Shown piece after piece: positions 8,129 through 16,325 of a stretch of DNA of 64,000 bases. Both the position numbers and the translations under genes were made by a program. Source of the stretch: Cognataquiflexum gelatinilyticum (GTDB lineage: Bacteria; Bacteroidota; Bacteroidia; Cytophagales; Cyclobacteriaceae). Location: the NCBI RefSeq assembly GCF_024813435.1, contig NZ_JANAEZ010000007.1, positions 186,001 through 250,000 on the forward strand, given 5' to 3'. Numbering within the stretch: the first letter of the stretch is position 1; every line of letters starts with the position of its first letter. The notes under the pieces are model-generated. The model made no database searches, was not told where the DNA came from, and worked only from the letters and a program-made list of their open reading frames with translations.

Positions 8129-9967
8129 ATGCAGGCATCCTCTTACAGCGTCGAAGACTACCATTCCCTTCCGGATCTTCCGGGGGTGTACAAGTATTTC
8201 AATGCCGAAAATGAACTCATCTATGTAGGTAAAGCCAAGAGCCTAAAGAAACGTGTGGCTAGCTATTTTGTCAAAACCCTCGGCATCAATTACAAAACCA
8301 AAAGAATGGTGAAGGAGATCCGAAAGATCGAAATCACCATCGTAGACACCGAGTTTGATGCCCTGCTGCTGGAAAATAACCTGATCAAAAAGATCCAGCC
8401 CAAGTACAACATCATGCTCAAGGATGACAAGACTTATCCTTACCTCCTGCTGACCAATGAACCTTTTCCCCGCTTATTTCCCACAAGGAGAATGATCACC
8501 GGAAGGGGAACGTACTTCGGACCTTTTGCCAGTGTCAAGGGCATGAACAATGTCCTCGAACTGATCCGCAGCATCTTTACCATCCGTACCTGCCGCCTCG
8601 ACCTGAGTCCACCCAAGATCAAAGAAAAGAAGTACAAAGTCTGCCTGGAATACCATATCGGCAATTGCCTTGGACCCTGTGAAGGCTTGCAGAACGAACC
8701 CGATTATTACAAAGAGATCGAACAGGCCAAGCATATCCTCAAGGGAAATCTAGGCGTGCCCAAGATCCACTTCAAAAAGAAAATGCAGGAGGCTGCTGAA
8801 GGCTTGGCTTTTGAGCGGGCACATTATTTCAAAAACAAACTCGAACTCCTCGAAAAATACCAGGCCAAATCCATGGTAGCCAATCCGGCCATCCACGACC
8901 TCGATGTCTTTGGGATAGAGTCGGATGAAAAATCTGCCTATGTCAACTTCCTCAAAATCAAAAACGGCGCTGTCATCCTTACTAAAACCGTCGAACTCAA
9001 AAAGAAACTGGACGAAACCGACGGAGAACTGCTTCTGACAGCCATCATCCGCCTCCGGGATCAATTCAACTCCGAGTCACTGGAAATTATCGCCAATATT
9101 CCCCTCGAAGAGGAATTTGAAGGACTTAACTTTGCCGTCCCAAAAATCGGGGACAAAAAGAAACTCGTAGAACTCTCCCTCAAAAACGCCAAGTACTACA
9201 AAAAGGAAAAGCTTTTGGCTTCAGGTGAAGTACAAGACAAAAAGAACCGCGTGCTCCGGCAGCTTCAATCCGACCTTTCTCTCAAGGAACTACCCATCCA
9301 CATCGAGTGCTTTGACAACTCCAATATCCAAGGCACCAACCCTGTGGCAAGCATGGTCTGCTTTATCAACGGAAAGCCCGCCAACAAAGAATACCGACAC
9401 TTCCATATCAAGACTGTCACCGGGCCCAATGACTTTGCGAGCATGAAGGAAATCGTGGGCAGACGGTATGAGCGCATCCTCGAGGAAGCAAAACCACTTC
9501 CCAACCTGATCGTCGTCGATGGGGGAAAGGGACAACTGTCTTCCGCTGTGGAGGCGCTGAAGGAACTCGGCATCTATGGTCAGGTGCCGATCATCGGGAT
9601 TGCCAAGAGGCTGGAGGAAATCTACTTTCCCGAAGACAACTACCCGCTGCATATCGACAAAAAATCCGAATCCCTGCGTCTGATCCAAAAAATCCGGGAC
9701 GAGGCACACCGCTTTGCGATCACCTTCCACCGTCAGGTCCGCAGCAAAAACGCCTTCAACACCAAGTTGACCGACATCGAAGGCATCGGCGAAAACACCG
9801 CCAACAAACTCCTGAAGCATTTCCGATCCTTCAAAAAAATCCAGGAAGCCAATATTGAAGCACTTGTGGAAGTCGTTGGAAAAGACAAAGCCGAGAAGGT
9901 TTTTTTGGCGGTGAGGCCGGAGGGGGATCAAATTGATGAGAGGGAGTCAAGCTCCACAGGTGACTAG
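8129..9967 (+). CDS. uvrC: UvrABC excinuclease subunit C
   Basis: 612 residues, the usual UvrC length. The N-terminal GIY-YIG nuclease domain shows GVYKYF and YVGKAKSLKKRV (about 20-45), then a UVR domain near 200-235, the RNase H-like endonuclease domain (IECFDNSNIQGT region, about 390-540), and a C-terminal helix-hairpin-helix pair (IEGIGENTANKLL and VVGKDKAEKV). It makes both incisions around damage recognised by UvrAB. Codon use looks more C-rich than in neighbouring genes. A diverged remnant of another uvrC 3' end lies about 1.8 kb downstream, hinting that this allele may have been imported. Confidence 0.96.
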   Translation: MQASSYSVEDYHSLPDLPGVYKYFNAENELIYVGKAKSLKKRVASYFVKTLGINYKTKRMVKEIRKIEITIVDTEFDALLLENNLIKKIQPKYNIMLKDDKTYPYLLLTNEPFPRLFPTRRMITGRGTYFGPFASVKGMNNVLELIRSIFTIRTCRLDLSPPKIKEKKYKVCLEYHIGNCLGPCEGLQNEPDYYKEIEQAKHILKGNLGVPKIHFKKKMQEAAEGLAFERAHYFKNKLELLEKYQAKSMVANPAIHDLDVFGIESDEKSAYVNFLKIKNGAVILTKTVELKKKLDETDGELLLTAIIRLRDQFNSESLEIIANIPLEEEFEGLNFAVPKIGDKKKLVELSLKNAKYYKKEKLLASGEVQDKKNRVLRQLQSDLSLKELPIHIECFDNSNIQGTNPVASMVCFINGKPANKEYRHFHIKTVTGPNDFASMKEIVGRRYERILEEAKPLPNLIVVDGGKGQLSSAVEALKELGIYGQVPIIGIAKRLEEIYFPEDNYPLHIDKKSESLRLIQKIRDEAHRFAITFHRQVRSKNAFNTKLTDIEGIGENTANKLLKHFRSFKKIQEANIEALVEVVGKDKAEKVFLAVRPEGDQIDERESSSTGD

Positions 9968-9974
9968 TAGTTAT

Positions 9975-10322
9975 TTAGTTTTCTTCGATTAACGCATCAA
10001 CTTCGACTTTTAATTTAGGAAGATGATTTGTTAGAATTGACCAAATATTCTCATCGGAAACATTGTCATAAGCATGAATAACCTGATTTCTTAATCCAAT
10101 AATTGCTTTTGCATTACTGATTTTCTCAGTAAAAGAATTGTTTCGAGTAATTATTCTGTTAACAGCTTCGCCAATAATCTCAAGATTTCTTTCGACAGCT
10201 CTTTTGAGCATTACATTATCCCTGTACTTGAAAAAATCTTTTTCTTCTTCTGGAAAAAAGCTATCAATTTCGTCGATAAAGAGTTTAATATCATAAAGCC
10301 ATTTAAGAATTCTCTCATCCAT
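9975..10322 (-). CDS. hepT: HepT-like ribonuclease toxin (DUF86)
   Basis: 115 residues, all-helical, with the HepT motif R-x4-H-x-Y seen as RNQVIHAY near residue 83-90. HepT toxins are HEPN-fold RNases that cut RNA and are silenced by their MntA partner, which AMPylates the tyrosine of this motif. The ATG overlaps the end of the mntA gene by 8 bases, the usual coupled layout. The stop is 7 bases from the convergent uvrC stop. Toxin activity here is inferred from the intact motif. Confidence 0.92.
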   Translation of the reverse strand: MDERILKWLYDIKLFIDEIDSFFPEEEKDFFKYRDNVMLKRAVERNLEIIGEAVNRIITRNNSFTEKISNAKAIIGLRNQVIHAYDNVSDENIWSILTNHLPKLKVEVDALIEEN

Positions 10323-10614
10323 AAATAAGGGCTTTAGATTTATTAATTGACTTGATTAAGATTGGGTTTTTTAGAGTTTGCTCTTCTACTAAGTCAACTT
10401 CACGTCCAAATAATTTCTCCAATCTTTCCTTGAAATCCATATAGTTGTCAAAATACTTTGATAATTCAATGGGTTTAAATTTTACAAGAAAATCAATATC
10501 ACTTTCTTTATTGAAGCTAGAATTTAGTGCTGAACCAAATAAGTACATCTTTTCCACATTGTACATGGAACAAAGTTTTTTTAAGTCTTCTATATTTCGG
10601 TCAACTATTCCCAT
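10315..10614 (-). CDS. mntA: MntA-type nucleotidyltransferase antitoxin
   Basis: 99 residues with the minimal nucleotidyltransferase signature G-S-x10-D-x-D (FGSALNSSFNKESDIDFLV, about residues 26-44) and a third acidic residue near EVDLVEE. MntA-type antitoxins neutralise HepT by adding AMP groups to its active-site tyrosine. First gene of a two-gene operon with hepT, overlapping by 8 bases. Such pairs are frequent in mobile and defence-rich regions, in agreement with the island context. Confidence 0.92.
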   Translation of the reverse strand: MGIVDRNIEDLKKLCSMYNVEKMYLFGSALNSSFNKESDIDFLVKFKPIELSKYFDNYMDFKERLEKLFGREVDLVEEQTLKNPILIKSINKSKALIYG

Positions 10615-10684
10615 GAGGCAAATTTAGGCATAAAATGTACAATTTTTTGTGATGACAAAATAAACACCGGCGACCTAAGACTTC

Positions 10685-10716
10685 TTTTCAAACACCTCCC
10701 GCCGTCAGGTCCCCAG
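10685..10716 (+). pseudogene. Possible short remnant of a second uvrC copy
   Basis: Ungapped 32-base match, 26 identical, to uvrC positions 9713-9744 (the ITFHRQVRS segment), same strand. It is GC-rich within an AT-rich spacer, as expected of decayed coding DNA. It lies between mntA and the next gene. Alone it could be chance; its order relative to the stronger remnant at 11752-11862 supports it. Confidence 0.35.
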
Positions 10717-10729
10717 GTATCGTGGAAAC

Positions 10730-11635
10730 TCAATAATCCAAACGAAATTCAACCACTACTGGCAGATGATCTGATAAGATTTGGGTAGTGTCAGTACTAA
10801 TGACATTTGCTTTAGTCACTTTATCAACCAAATTTTTTGACGCAAAAATATAATCCAGTCGTCTTTGATCCCCATGTTCGCCTTCTTTTTCAATCAATGT
10901 TGGAAAGCTTCCTGTAAAAGCATAGGAAGAGCCACGCATCTTGGCATCAAGATCAGTGAATCCAAAATCCATAACTTCCTGGATCACTGAATAATCCAGA
11001 TTACCCTGATTTAGGTTTACATCTTTGTTCTTTTTGTCCATTTCATCGAAAAAAGGTTCCAGCCTTCCATGTGCATAAAATTCCGAATCAAGTGGAGAGA
11101 GGTTATTGAAATCGCCGGCAAGGATTACTCCGGCATTTGAAGGAAGTCCTTCAACATCCTTAAGGATTTGATCTATTTCGTTTTTTCTGAATTCCCAGTT
11201 GCTGGGGTGCAAATGAATAACGTAATAATATATGTCCTGTATCTTCACCCGCAGTAAGCCATGATGGAAGCCTTCTTTGATTCTGACTATATCTTCTATG
11301 GGATATCGGGAAGTAATACCGGTTGGAAATCCATCCTCTTTCAACAAGACCGAGTATGCATGCCCATAACTTTTGGCATCTTCAGCTAACTTTTGATGGG
11401 TATATTCATTAAGTTCCTGAAGTGATACAATATCAGGTTGTTGCCCGTTCATCCATGCAATCCATGCCTTTTTTCTTTCCGGTACTTCAGTAAATCCATA
11501 CCAGACATTGTAGCTGATAATTTTCAGATTATCGGATTTTTGATTTACCTTATTTTTCTCTGAATTACACGAATAGAAAAATAAAGTACTTAGCAGGATA
11601 ATGGCTGTTGTTCCGATCTTGACAGATTTATTCAT
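10730..11635 (-). CDS. Endonuclease/exonuclease/phosphatase family lipoprotein
   Basis: 301 residues. A signal peptide ends in FFYSC with a lipobox cysteine near 23, so the protein is exported and lipid-anchored. The fold markers are those of the EEP superfamily: ISYNVWYGF, VSLQEL (metal-binding Glu), LAGDFNN and the C-terminal SDHLPVV. Substrates in this family range from DNA to phosphoesters and sphingomyelin; the envelope location argues against a housekeeping DNA repair role. It sits between two stretches that look like uvrC remnants, so it may have been inserted there. Confidence 0.88.
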   Translation of the reverse strand: MNKSVKIGTTAIILLSTLFFYSCNSEKNKVNQKSDNLKIISYNVWYGFTEVPERKKAWIAWMNGQQPDIVSLQELNEYTHQKLAEDAKSYGHAYSVLLKEDGFPTGITSRYPIEDIVRIKEGFHHGLLRVKIQDIYYYVIHLHPSNWEFRKNEIDQILKDVEGLPSNAGVILAGDFNNLSPLDSEFYAHGRLEPFFDEMDKKNKDVNLNQGNLDYSVIQEVMDFGFTDLDAKMRGSSYAFTGSFPTLIEKEGEHGDQRRLDYIFASKNLVDKVTKANVISTDTTQILSDHLPVVVEFRLDY

Positions 11636-11751
11636 TATTGAAGTAATTTTAATGCTCCCAAGGATTGTATAGCAACAATACTAGTTGTTATTTTTCAATT
11701 ACGTAATAATACCCACATTTGGCGAAATATTCCATCCACTAATCTTACAAA

Positions 11752-11862
11752 AAATATCGAAGCCCTTGCCGATTCGTAGGCAAAGACAAAGCGAAGAAAG
11801 TTTATTTGGCAGTGAGGGGGGAGGAGAATCAGAATGAGGGGGAACAAACCACTTTTCAGTGA
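11752..11862 (+). pseudogene. Decayed 3' end of a second uvrC copy
   Basis: Aligns with uvrC from 9851: over the first 66 bases I count 12 mismatches and one gap, mostly at third codon positions. Read with one frameshift it encodes NIEALA, then VGKDKAKKVYLAVRGEENQ and a stop at 11860-11862, the C-terminal helix-hairpin-helix of UvrC. The one-base loss breaks the frame near 11774. Mostly synonymous differences suggest the two copies diverged while functional, so this is more like the remains of a replaced native uvrC than a recent duplication. Confidence 0.8.
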
Positions 11863-11946
11863 AACACTATCTAATTTGGGTAGGGGTACAGTTTCTTTGT
11901 TTAGGGTTTCCTCAATCCAAATAGTTAAAAATAGAATGCTAGATTA

Positions 11947-12879
11947 TTAATTTTTTCCGTTTACTAAATCTTCTATTCTTCCTCTATAAAGTTCTATGTT
12001 ATGTTCTTTAATTCTATTAATAAACATCAGTTTTGAAAGCCACTTTATATTTTTATAATTTTCTTCTTTCGATATATTTTCAATTCTTTGGCCATTTAAT
12101 CTATATTCATTTCTACTATTTTCATAGCCCAACCATTTAGGAGGAACTACAGGCACAATATCCATAGTATTGTATATGTGAAAAGGGTTTTTTAAATGGA
12201 CTACTCCTGCCAAATTGCAGTATCTTGGCATTCCAAAAGTATAGCAAGAATTAATTGAAAAATGACTATTAACATATAAATTTCCAAAATACTCTGAAAA
12301 GATCGCATTAAATATGGAGGCCATAGCTCCTCCTAGTGAATGTCCGGTCACATAGATTGGAACTTTAGATTGTTTTTGCCACTCATTTAGCTTTTGGCCA
12401 ATTTCTTCAAAACTAGTATGGATAGCTTTATAAAAGCCCTTATGAAATTTATAATTATCATTCTTTTTAAATGTGAATTTTGAAACTTGCAAATTAACAT
12501 ACCAATCGTATAAACTCTGTGTTCCTCGAATGGCCACTATGATTACTTTAGAAGTTTTAACGATTGTAGTTGATGCAAAATATCTATTTATTAAATGAAA
12601 TTGAGCAAATTCTCCACTTTGAAACAGAGAAGAAGAGTTAGAAGGTATTTTACCAGAATGAAGAATTTGATAAGTTTCGCAAGGTATTAATTTGACTCTC
12701 TTGTCAGTTTCTAACTCATATTCAGAAATATTCCAATATGCTATTTCGGAAAAAATAGAACAACAATATGCTTTTTTAATACCGAATTTATTATCATCCC
12801 AATTTTCTTGATTTATTATGTCTTTTATTTTAAGAAAGGGATCATAAGGCCAATTTATTTTGTTTTCTACATTTTCCAT
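11947..12879 (-). CDS. Lipase class 3 family alpha/beta hydrolase
   Basis: 310 residues, no signal peptide. The nucleophile elbow is GHSLGG (about residues 166-171, YVTGHSLGGAMASIF), preceded by VAIRGTQSLYDW, the oxyanion-region motif of class 3 lipases. Later NTMDIVPVVPP supplies the likely catalytic Asp and EHN the His. Predicted cytoplasmic esterase or lipase; substrate unknown. Strongly AT-rich, unlike the core genes, within the accessory island. Cytosolic lipases occur as effectors in some phage-defence systems, but nothing here proves that role. Confidence 0.85.
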   Translation of the reverse strand: MENVENKINWPYDPFLKIKDIINQENWDDNKFGIKKAYCCSIFSEIAYWNISEYELETDKRVKLIPCETYQILHSGKIPSNSSSLFQSGEFAQFHLINRYFASTTIVKTSKVIIVAIRGTQSLYDWYVNLQVSKFTFKKNDNYKFHKGFYKAIHTSFEEIGQKLNEWQKQSKVPIYVTGHSLGGAMASIFNAIFSEYFGNLYVNSHFSINSCYTFGMPRYCNLAGVVHLKNPFHIYNTMDIVPVVPPKWLGYENSRNEYRLNGQRIENISKEENYKNIKWLSKLMFINRIKEHNIELYRGRIEDLVNGKN

Positions 12880-13164
12880 TTCTAATTTTTCTTTTATATC
12901 TCCTTACTCTTTTTTGTAATTTATTACGCCAATTTCTGATAATCGGATTTAACTCGCACAAGCTTAATTTCTAGATTTACCTAAATTTAGAGGGAATTCA
13001 GCAAAATTACTATATGTTACATGGCATTTTCATTTTGCCAAAATCCTTAAATTAATTAATAACAATTTTTTATTCTGGAGGGGAATTAGAAGGAAAAAGG
13101 TGCAGGTTTGGAGGATAGCCGTAGTTAAGTATATGGCCGCCGATTCGATTATGGTTTTTTATTA
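12880..13164. other. AT-rich intergenic spacer in the island
   Basis: 285 bases between the lipase and the CoiA-like gene. It likely holds the lipase promoter. The part next to the CoiA-like gene (about 13075-13150) is more GC-rich and may be decayed coding DNA, but I could not assign it. No RNA gene or repeat seen. Confidence 0.4.
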
Positions 13165-13944
13165 TTAAAATCGTCTTTTTCTAAAAACTCTTTGTTTATG
13201 ACGATTAATTAAATCATTTACAGAAGCATTTGAAATGTCTCGTTTATGTTCAAGTATTATATTTTGAATATTTGGTATCAACTTGTAAACCAATTCATCG
13301 AATCCATTATCATTATGAACAGCAATAAATTCTTTCCGTGAGAAAGACATTAGGTAAGCCTCTTCTTTAAGGTTTAAAGGAAGAAGAAACCATAAAGGTG
13401 ATTTATTAAGTTCGCAAAAATCAAAAAAGACAGGAGCGCTGCAATTCAACCATTCATTTAAAAGTCGGGATTCTCTTGGGAAGTTTACTTTTCGGATGTT
13501 TACGTTTCCAACCGGTGCTCTTGAACTCCCTTCCAATACTTTTTGAAATTGTCCTTTATCTGTTTTTCTTCTTAAACCATTTATTACCCACACCAATTTT
13601 GAGTAAAATTTGTTTCTAGAATTGCGTTCATCAGAATTTATAAAAGAATGCTGAAACTCTAAAACCCAATCTTTATGAGTTTTTATGTCTGCTATATGTT
13701 TCTCACCTTTTCCATCAAAATGAACTATTTCTTGCCATCCTGCAGGGAATCGATTTTTCCATTGTCTATGCCATTCAGTTTCGTTTTCCCACCAAATGTC
13801 ACAATTTCGAGTTCCTTTATGTGACCAATGATTTATATTGATCTCACCGCATTTAGCTATTAACTCTGAACCACAACTAGGGCAGATGCCTGTTGCTCCT
13901 TTTACAGCTTCAATTTTATCTCCATTGACAAAGGCATATTTCAT
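13165..13944 (-). CDS. CoiA-like nuclease family protein
   Basis: 259 residues from the ATG at 13944. The N-terminus has a zinc-ribbon-like pair, CPSC near residue 20-23 and NHWSHKGTRNC near 37-47, then EWHRQWKNRF and a nuclease-like core HIADI...VLEFQHS (D then E-x-Q, about 83-100). This is the layout of competence protein CoiA-like proteins, which carry a restriction-endonuclease-type fold. CoiA acts in DNA uptake in Gram-positives; in Bacteroidota such proteins are often stand-alone, so the role here (competence or DNA defence) is open. AT-rich, island gene. Confidence 0.78.
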   Translation of the reverse strand: MKYAFVNGDKIEAVKGATGICPSCGSELIAKCGEININHWSHKGTRNCDIWWENETEWHRQWKNRFPAGWQEIVHFDGKGEKHIADIKTHKDWVLEFQHSFINSDERNSRNKFYSKLVWVINGLRRKTDKGQFQKVLEGSSRAPVGNVNIRKVNFPRESRLLNEWLNCSAPVFFDFCELNKSPLWFLLPLNLKEEAYLMSFSRKEFIAVHNDNGFDELVYKLIPNIQNIILEHKRDISNASVNDLINRHKQRVFRKRRF

Positions 13945-14093
13945 TGGCAAACGATTTTAAATCTGCATGTTAAACTCCCCTCAATAATTTCTATATTCAA
14001 GAATTTTGTGGATATTCCTCAATAACTTAAACTTAATTTCTTCTAGTTAAAAATCCAATCCCCCATCTGCCTATAAATATTATTAGGAATTCC

Positions 14094-14627
14094 TTACCCC
14101 TTTAAAAGTTTAATGTCCTTAAATGTTTGAACAAGTAAATCAAATACTTCGTTTGCAACTAAGCCAAATCCTGCATCAACAAGTTTACCCTTTAACATTT
14201 GTCTCCAATCTTTTTTACCCAAAACATCAAGCAATTTCTTTAAAGTCTCAATCTCGTCCATCAGGTCATCATAGGTGATTTGTTGTCCGACTTCAATTCT
14301 TTTTAGTCTTTCTAATAATTCGTCCAGTTTACTTTTTAATATCTCTTTTTCTATTGGATCGATTAAGTCCTGAGGGTCGTATTTTTCTACACTAAGATCT
14401 TCTATGTACTCAACTCCGACTGAAGTAATCATTGCATCAGTACCTGCCTTATCCGATACTATATTAATTAAACCTTCTTCAGCTAATGATTTTGCTATAC
14501 TATCTGATTCACTGCTATTCGTCTGTCCAGAATTACTTATGATTTCCTCAACATTATAGTAATTCCCGTCAAACCTTTTTGCATAAAGTGATTTGAGTAG
14601 AATTAATTTTTTGTCCTTTATTTTCAT
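14094..14627 (-). CDS. Hypothetical protein, winged-helix-like N-terminus with helical C-terminus
   Basis: 177 residues from the ATG at 14627 (a GTG 30 bases upstream is also possible). Residues about 1-80 look like a winged helix (KSLYAKRF..., LAEEGLINIV..., ITSVGVEYIED). A coiled-coil segment (about 95-145) follows, then a semi-hydrophobic C-terminal helix pair (KLVDAGFGLVANEVFDLL). It begins 40 bases after the DUF4041/GIY-YIG gene on the same strand, so the two are probably one operon. I do not recognise the family; a regulator or accessory partner of the nuclease is inference. Confidence 0.75.
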   Translation of the reverse strand: MKIKDKKLILLKSLYAKRFDGNYYNVEEIISNSGQTNSSESDSIAKSLAEEGLINIVSDKAGTDAMITSVGVEYIEDLSVEKYDPQDLIDPIEKEILKSKLDELLERLKRIEVGQQITYDDLMDEIETLKKLLDVLGKKDWRQMLKGKLVDAGFGLVANEVFDLLVQTFKDIKLLKG

Positions 14628-14667
14628 GTTTTTAAGCGATAATAAGTGATGGCCCACAGCCTATTGT

Positions 14668-16032
14668 CTATAATTTAAGGCTACTTGGGAATTCTTCTTC
14701 AATCAACTCATCAACAGTTTTAGGCTTGACTTGGGAATTGAGTTTTTCAAGGATCGCCAAAGTTTCTCTATATTCCATTGCTTCCGGTAGCTTGGAAAAT
14801 TCCGCTTCAAGTCCAATTTCCTTTACCTTTTGTTCAATCTCATCTAGTGTAACATTGAAGAATTCTTTTCGGTAATTCAACATATTTACTTTCTTGTTTG
14901 TGAAGGCCTTATGCAAATCATTCTCAAGGGTCCTTGCCTCATCTGAATAAATCATCGCGTGAATATCAAATTGAAAAGGAACTGAAGCATCTCCCAACTC
15001 TTTCACCCTATCGATTGGTTCTAATCTTCTTGTCATTCCAATCTTGTATACATTTTCTCCGAATGAGCCGATATTTGAAATAATATAAATGTGTCCTCGC
15101 TTGGTCTGCTGAGCCATTGATAGGGCTCTTTCTTTTTTCTCTTGTGCCTCTCTTAACTCTTGCTCCAATTTCTCAATTTGAGCTTGAAGCTTTTCGTGTT
15201 TTTCCCCTGTTGAGGCTTCGAATTCTTTTCGAGCTTTATCCAAGGCTTTCTGATATGCAGCTTCCTCTTTTTCTGCTTCCCTTTGAGCTTGCTCAAATTC
15301 TCGTTTTGCTTTTTCTTCCTCTCTCAATTCTTCTTGAATTGCCCTCATTTCTTCTTTTTCTTGCTGTCTTTTTGCTTGGTATTCGTATTCGAGAATGAGT
15401 TCTTTCTTTTTCAAGTCTAGATATTGGTAATTCAAATAAACTTGAAAACCCTGTCCCAATTTATTTATGGCATCAAACAACTTTTGCATACGCTCTTTCA
15501 TTTGGTTGACGTTATTCCATTTTACCTTGGAAATTAAAACATCACATTCTCCATTGAAAGCCCTTAACATGAGTTTTTTGTAAACCTTGACAATTACGCG
15601 ACCCTTTGCTTCACTACCTTCTACTGTCCAATTTGTGTTACATATTGCGGCAGTGTCGGCTGTAATCATTTCTTTTTGAATTTGAATGATTTTGTTTTGC
15701 TCCTCGCGATAGTCGTCGGATTTTTCAAAGTCATAAATAGGTTCATAGATACCAAATTCAATTAGGTCTAATTTGCTTTCAAATACACTAACCTCCTTTC
15801 TAAGATTTTTATAGGTCTCTAAAGCACCTTGATAATTAGAATTTAATGCATTGAACTCAGCTTCTAAGTTTTTTATATCAGAGTTTTTTAAACTGATTAA
15901 TTGATCCAAGTTCTTTTTCTGACTTTCCACTTCCTGTTCTATGTCAGAGATTGATTTGTATCTCTCGAGTTTTAGCTTCAGATTTTTAATTTCCTCGAGC
16001 TCTTTTTTCTTTAAAAAGTCAAATAGTCCCAT
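14668..16032 (-). CDS. DUF4041 and GIY-YIG (T5orf172) nuclease protein, SNIPE-like
   Basis: 454 residues. N-terminal amphipathic MGLFDFLKKKE and a coiled coil (about 10-90), then the DUF4041 core (FGIYEPIYDFEKSDDYREE, CNTNWTVEGS, LMLRAFNGECDVL; about 93-165), a long charged coiled coil (about 200-305), and a C-terminal GIY-YIG/T5orf172 nuclease domain (HIYIIS, VYKIGMTRR, E in ARTLENDLH; about 308-400). The same domain pairing is reported for SNIPE, a membrane-associated nuclease that cuts phage DNA during injection. No clear membrane helix here, so membrane contact would rely on the N-terminal helix. Confidence 0.88.
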   Translation of the reverse strand: MGLFDFLKKKELEEIKNLKLKLERYKSISDIEQEVESQKKNLDQLISLKNSDIKNLEAEFNALNSNYQGALETYKNLRKEVSVFESKLDLIEFGIYEPIYDFEKSDDYREEQNKIIQIQKEMITADTAAICNTNWTVEGSEAKGRVIVKVYKKLMLRAFNGECDVLISKVKWNNVNQMKERMQKLFDAINKLGQGFQVYLNYQYLDLKKKELILEYEYQAKRQQEKEEMRAIQEELREEEKAKREFEQAQREAEKEEAAYQKALDKARKEFEASTGEKHEKLQAQIEKLEQELREAQEKKERALSMAQQTKRGHIYIISNIGSFGENVYKIGMTRRLEPIDRVKELGDASVPFQFDIHAMIYSDEARTLENDLHKAFTNKKVNMLNYRKEFFNVTLDEIEQKVKEIGLEAEFSKLPEAMEYRETLAILEKLNSQVKPKTVDELIEEEFPSSLKL

Positions 16033-16223
16033 TTTTGGTTCGATTTAAATTTAAATTATCATTTTGTTCCATTTGAGAAATAGAGTCTGGGTAAACTTCT
16101 CAAAAATTAATTTTTCCTTTTTTAAACATATAACTAAAAAATAATATATCCAATCCACCCATCAGGTCAATTATTGACTTGCGGGATTTGGGTATGGAGT
16201 TCCCGGATTGCTACTAAATAAAA

Positions 16224-16250
16224 AAACCGTACTTTCTGAAAGTACGGTTT
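16224..16250 (-). terminator. Intrinsic terminator of the envelope-protein pair
   Basis: 12-bp perfect stem AAACCGTACTTT / AAAGTACGGTTT with a 3-base loop; on the minus strand it is followed by a run of T. It lies 75 bases past the stop of the 16326-16946 gene and marks the right edge of the island. Confidence 0.85.
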
Positions 16251-16325
16251 GGGAAATCTTCCAACACAGTTCGGAATGATGATTGCTTCTTGACCTGTTT
16301 TATGTTGGTATGGACAGTGGATGAT

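Noticed and set aside
9290..9931. 213-codon minus-strand frame opposite uvrC
   Set aside because: Antisense shadow of uvrC caused by its codon bias; no domain pattern.
14001..14016. Single DnaA-like box (TGTGGATAT) near the island
   Set aside because: One imperfect site without companions is expected by chance in AT-rich DNA.
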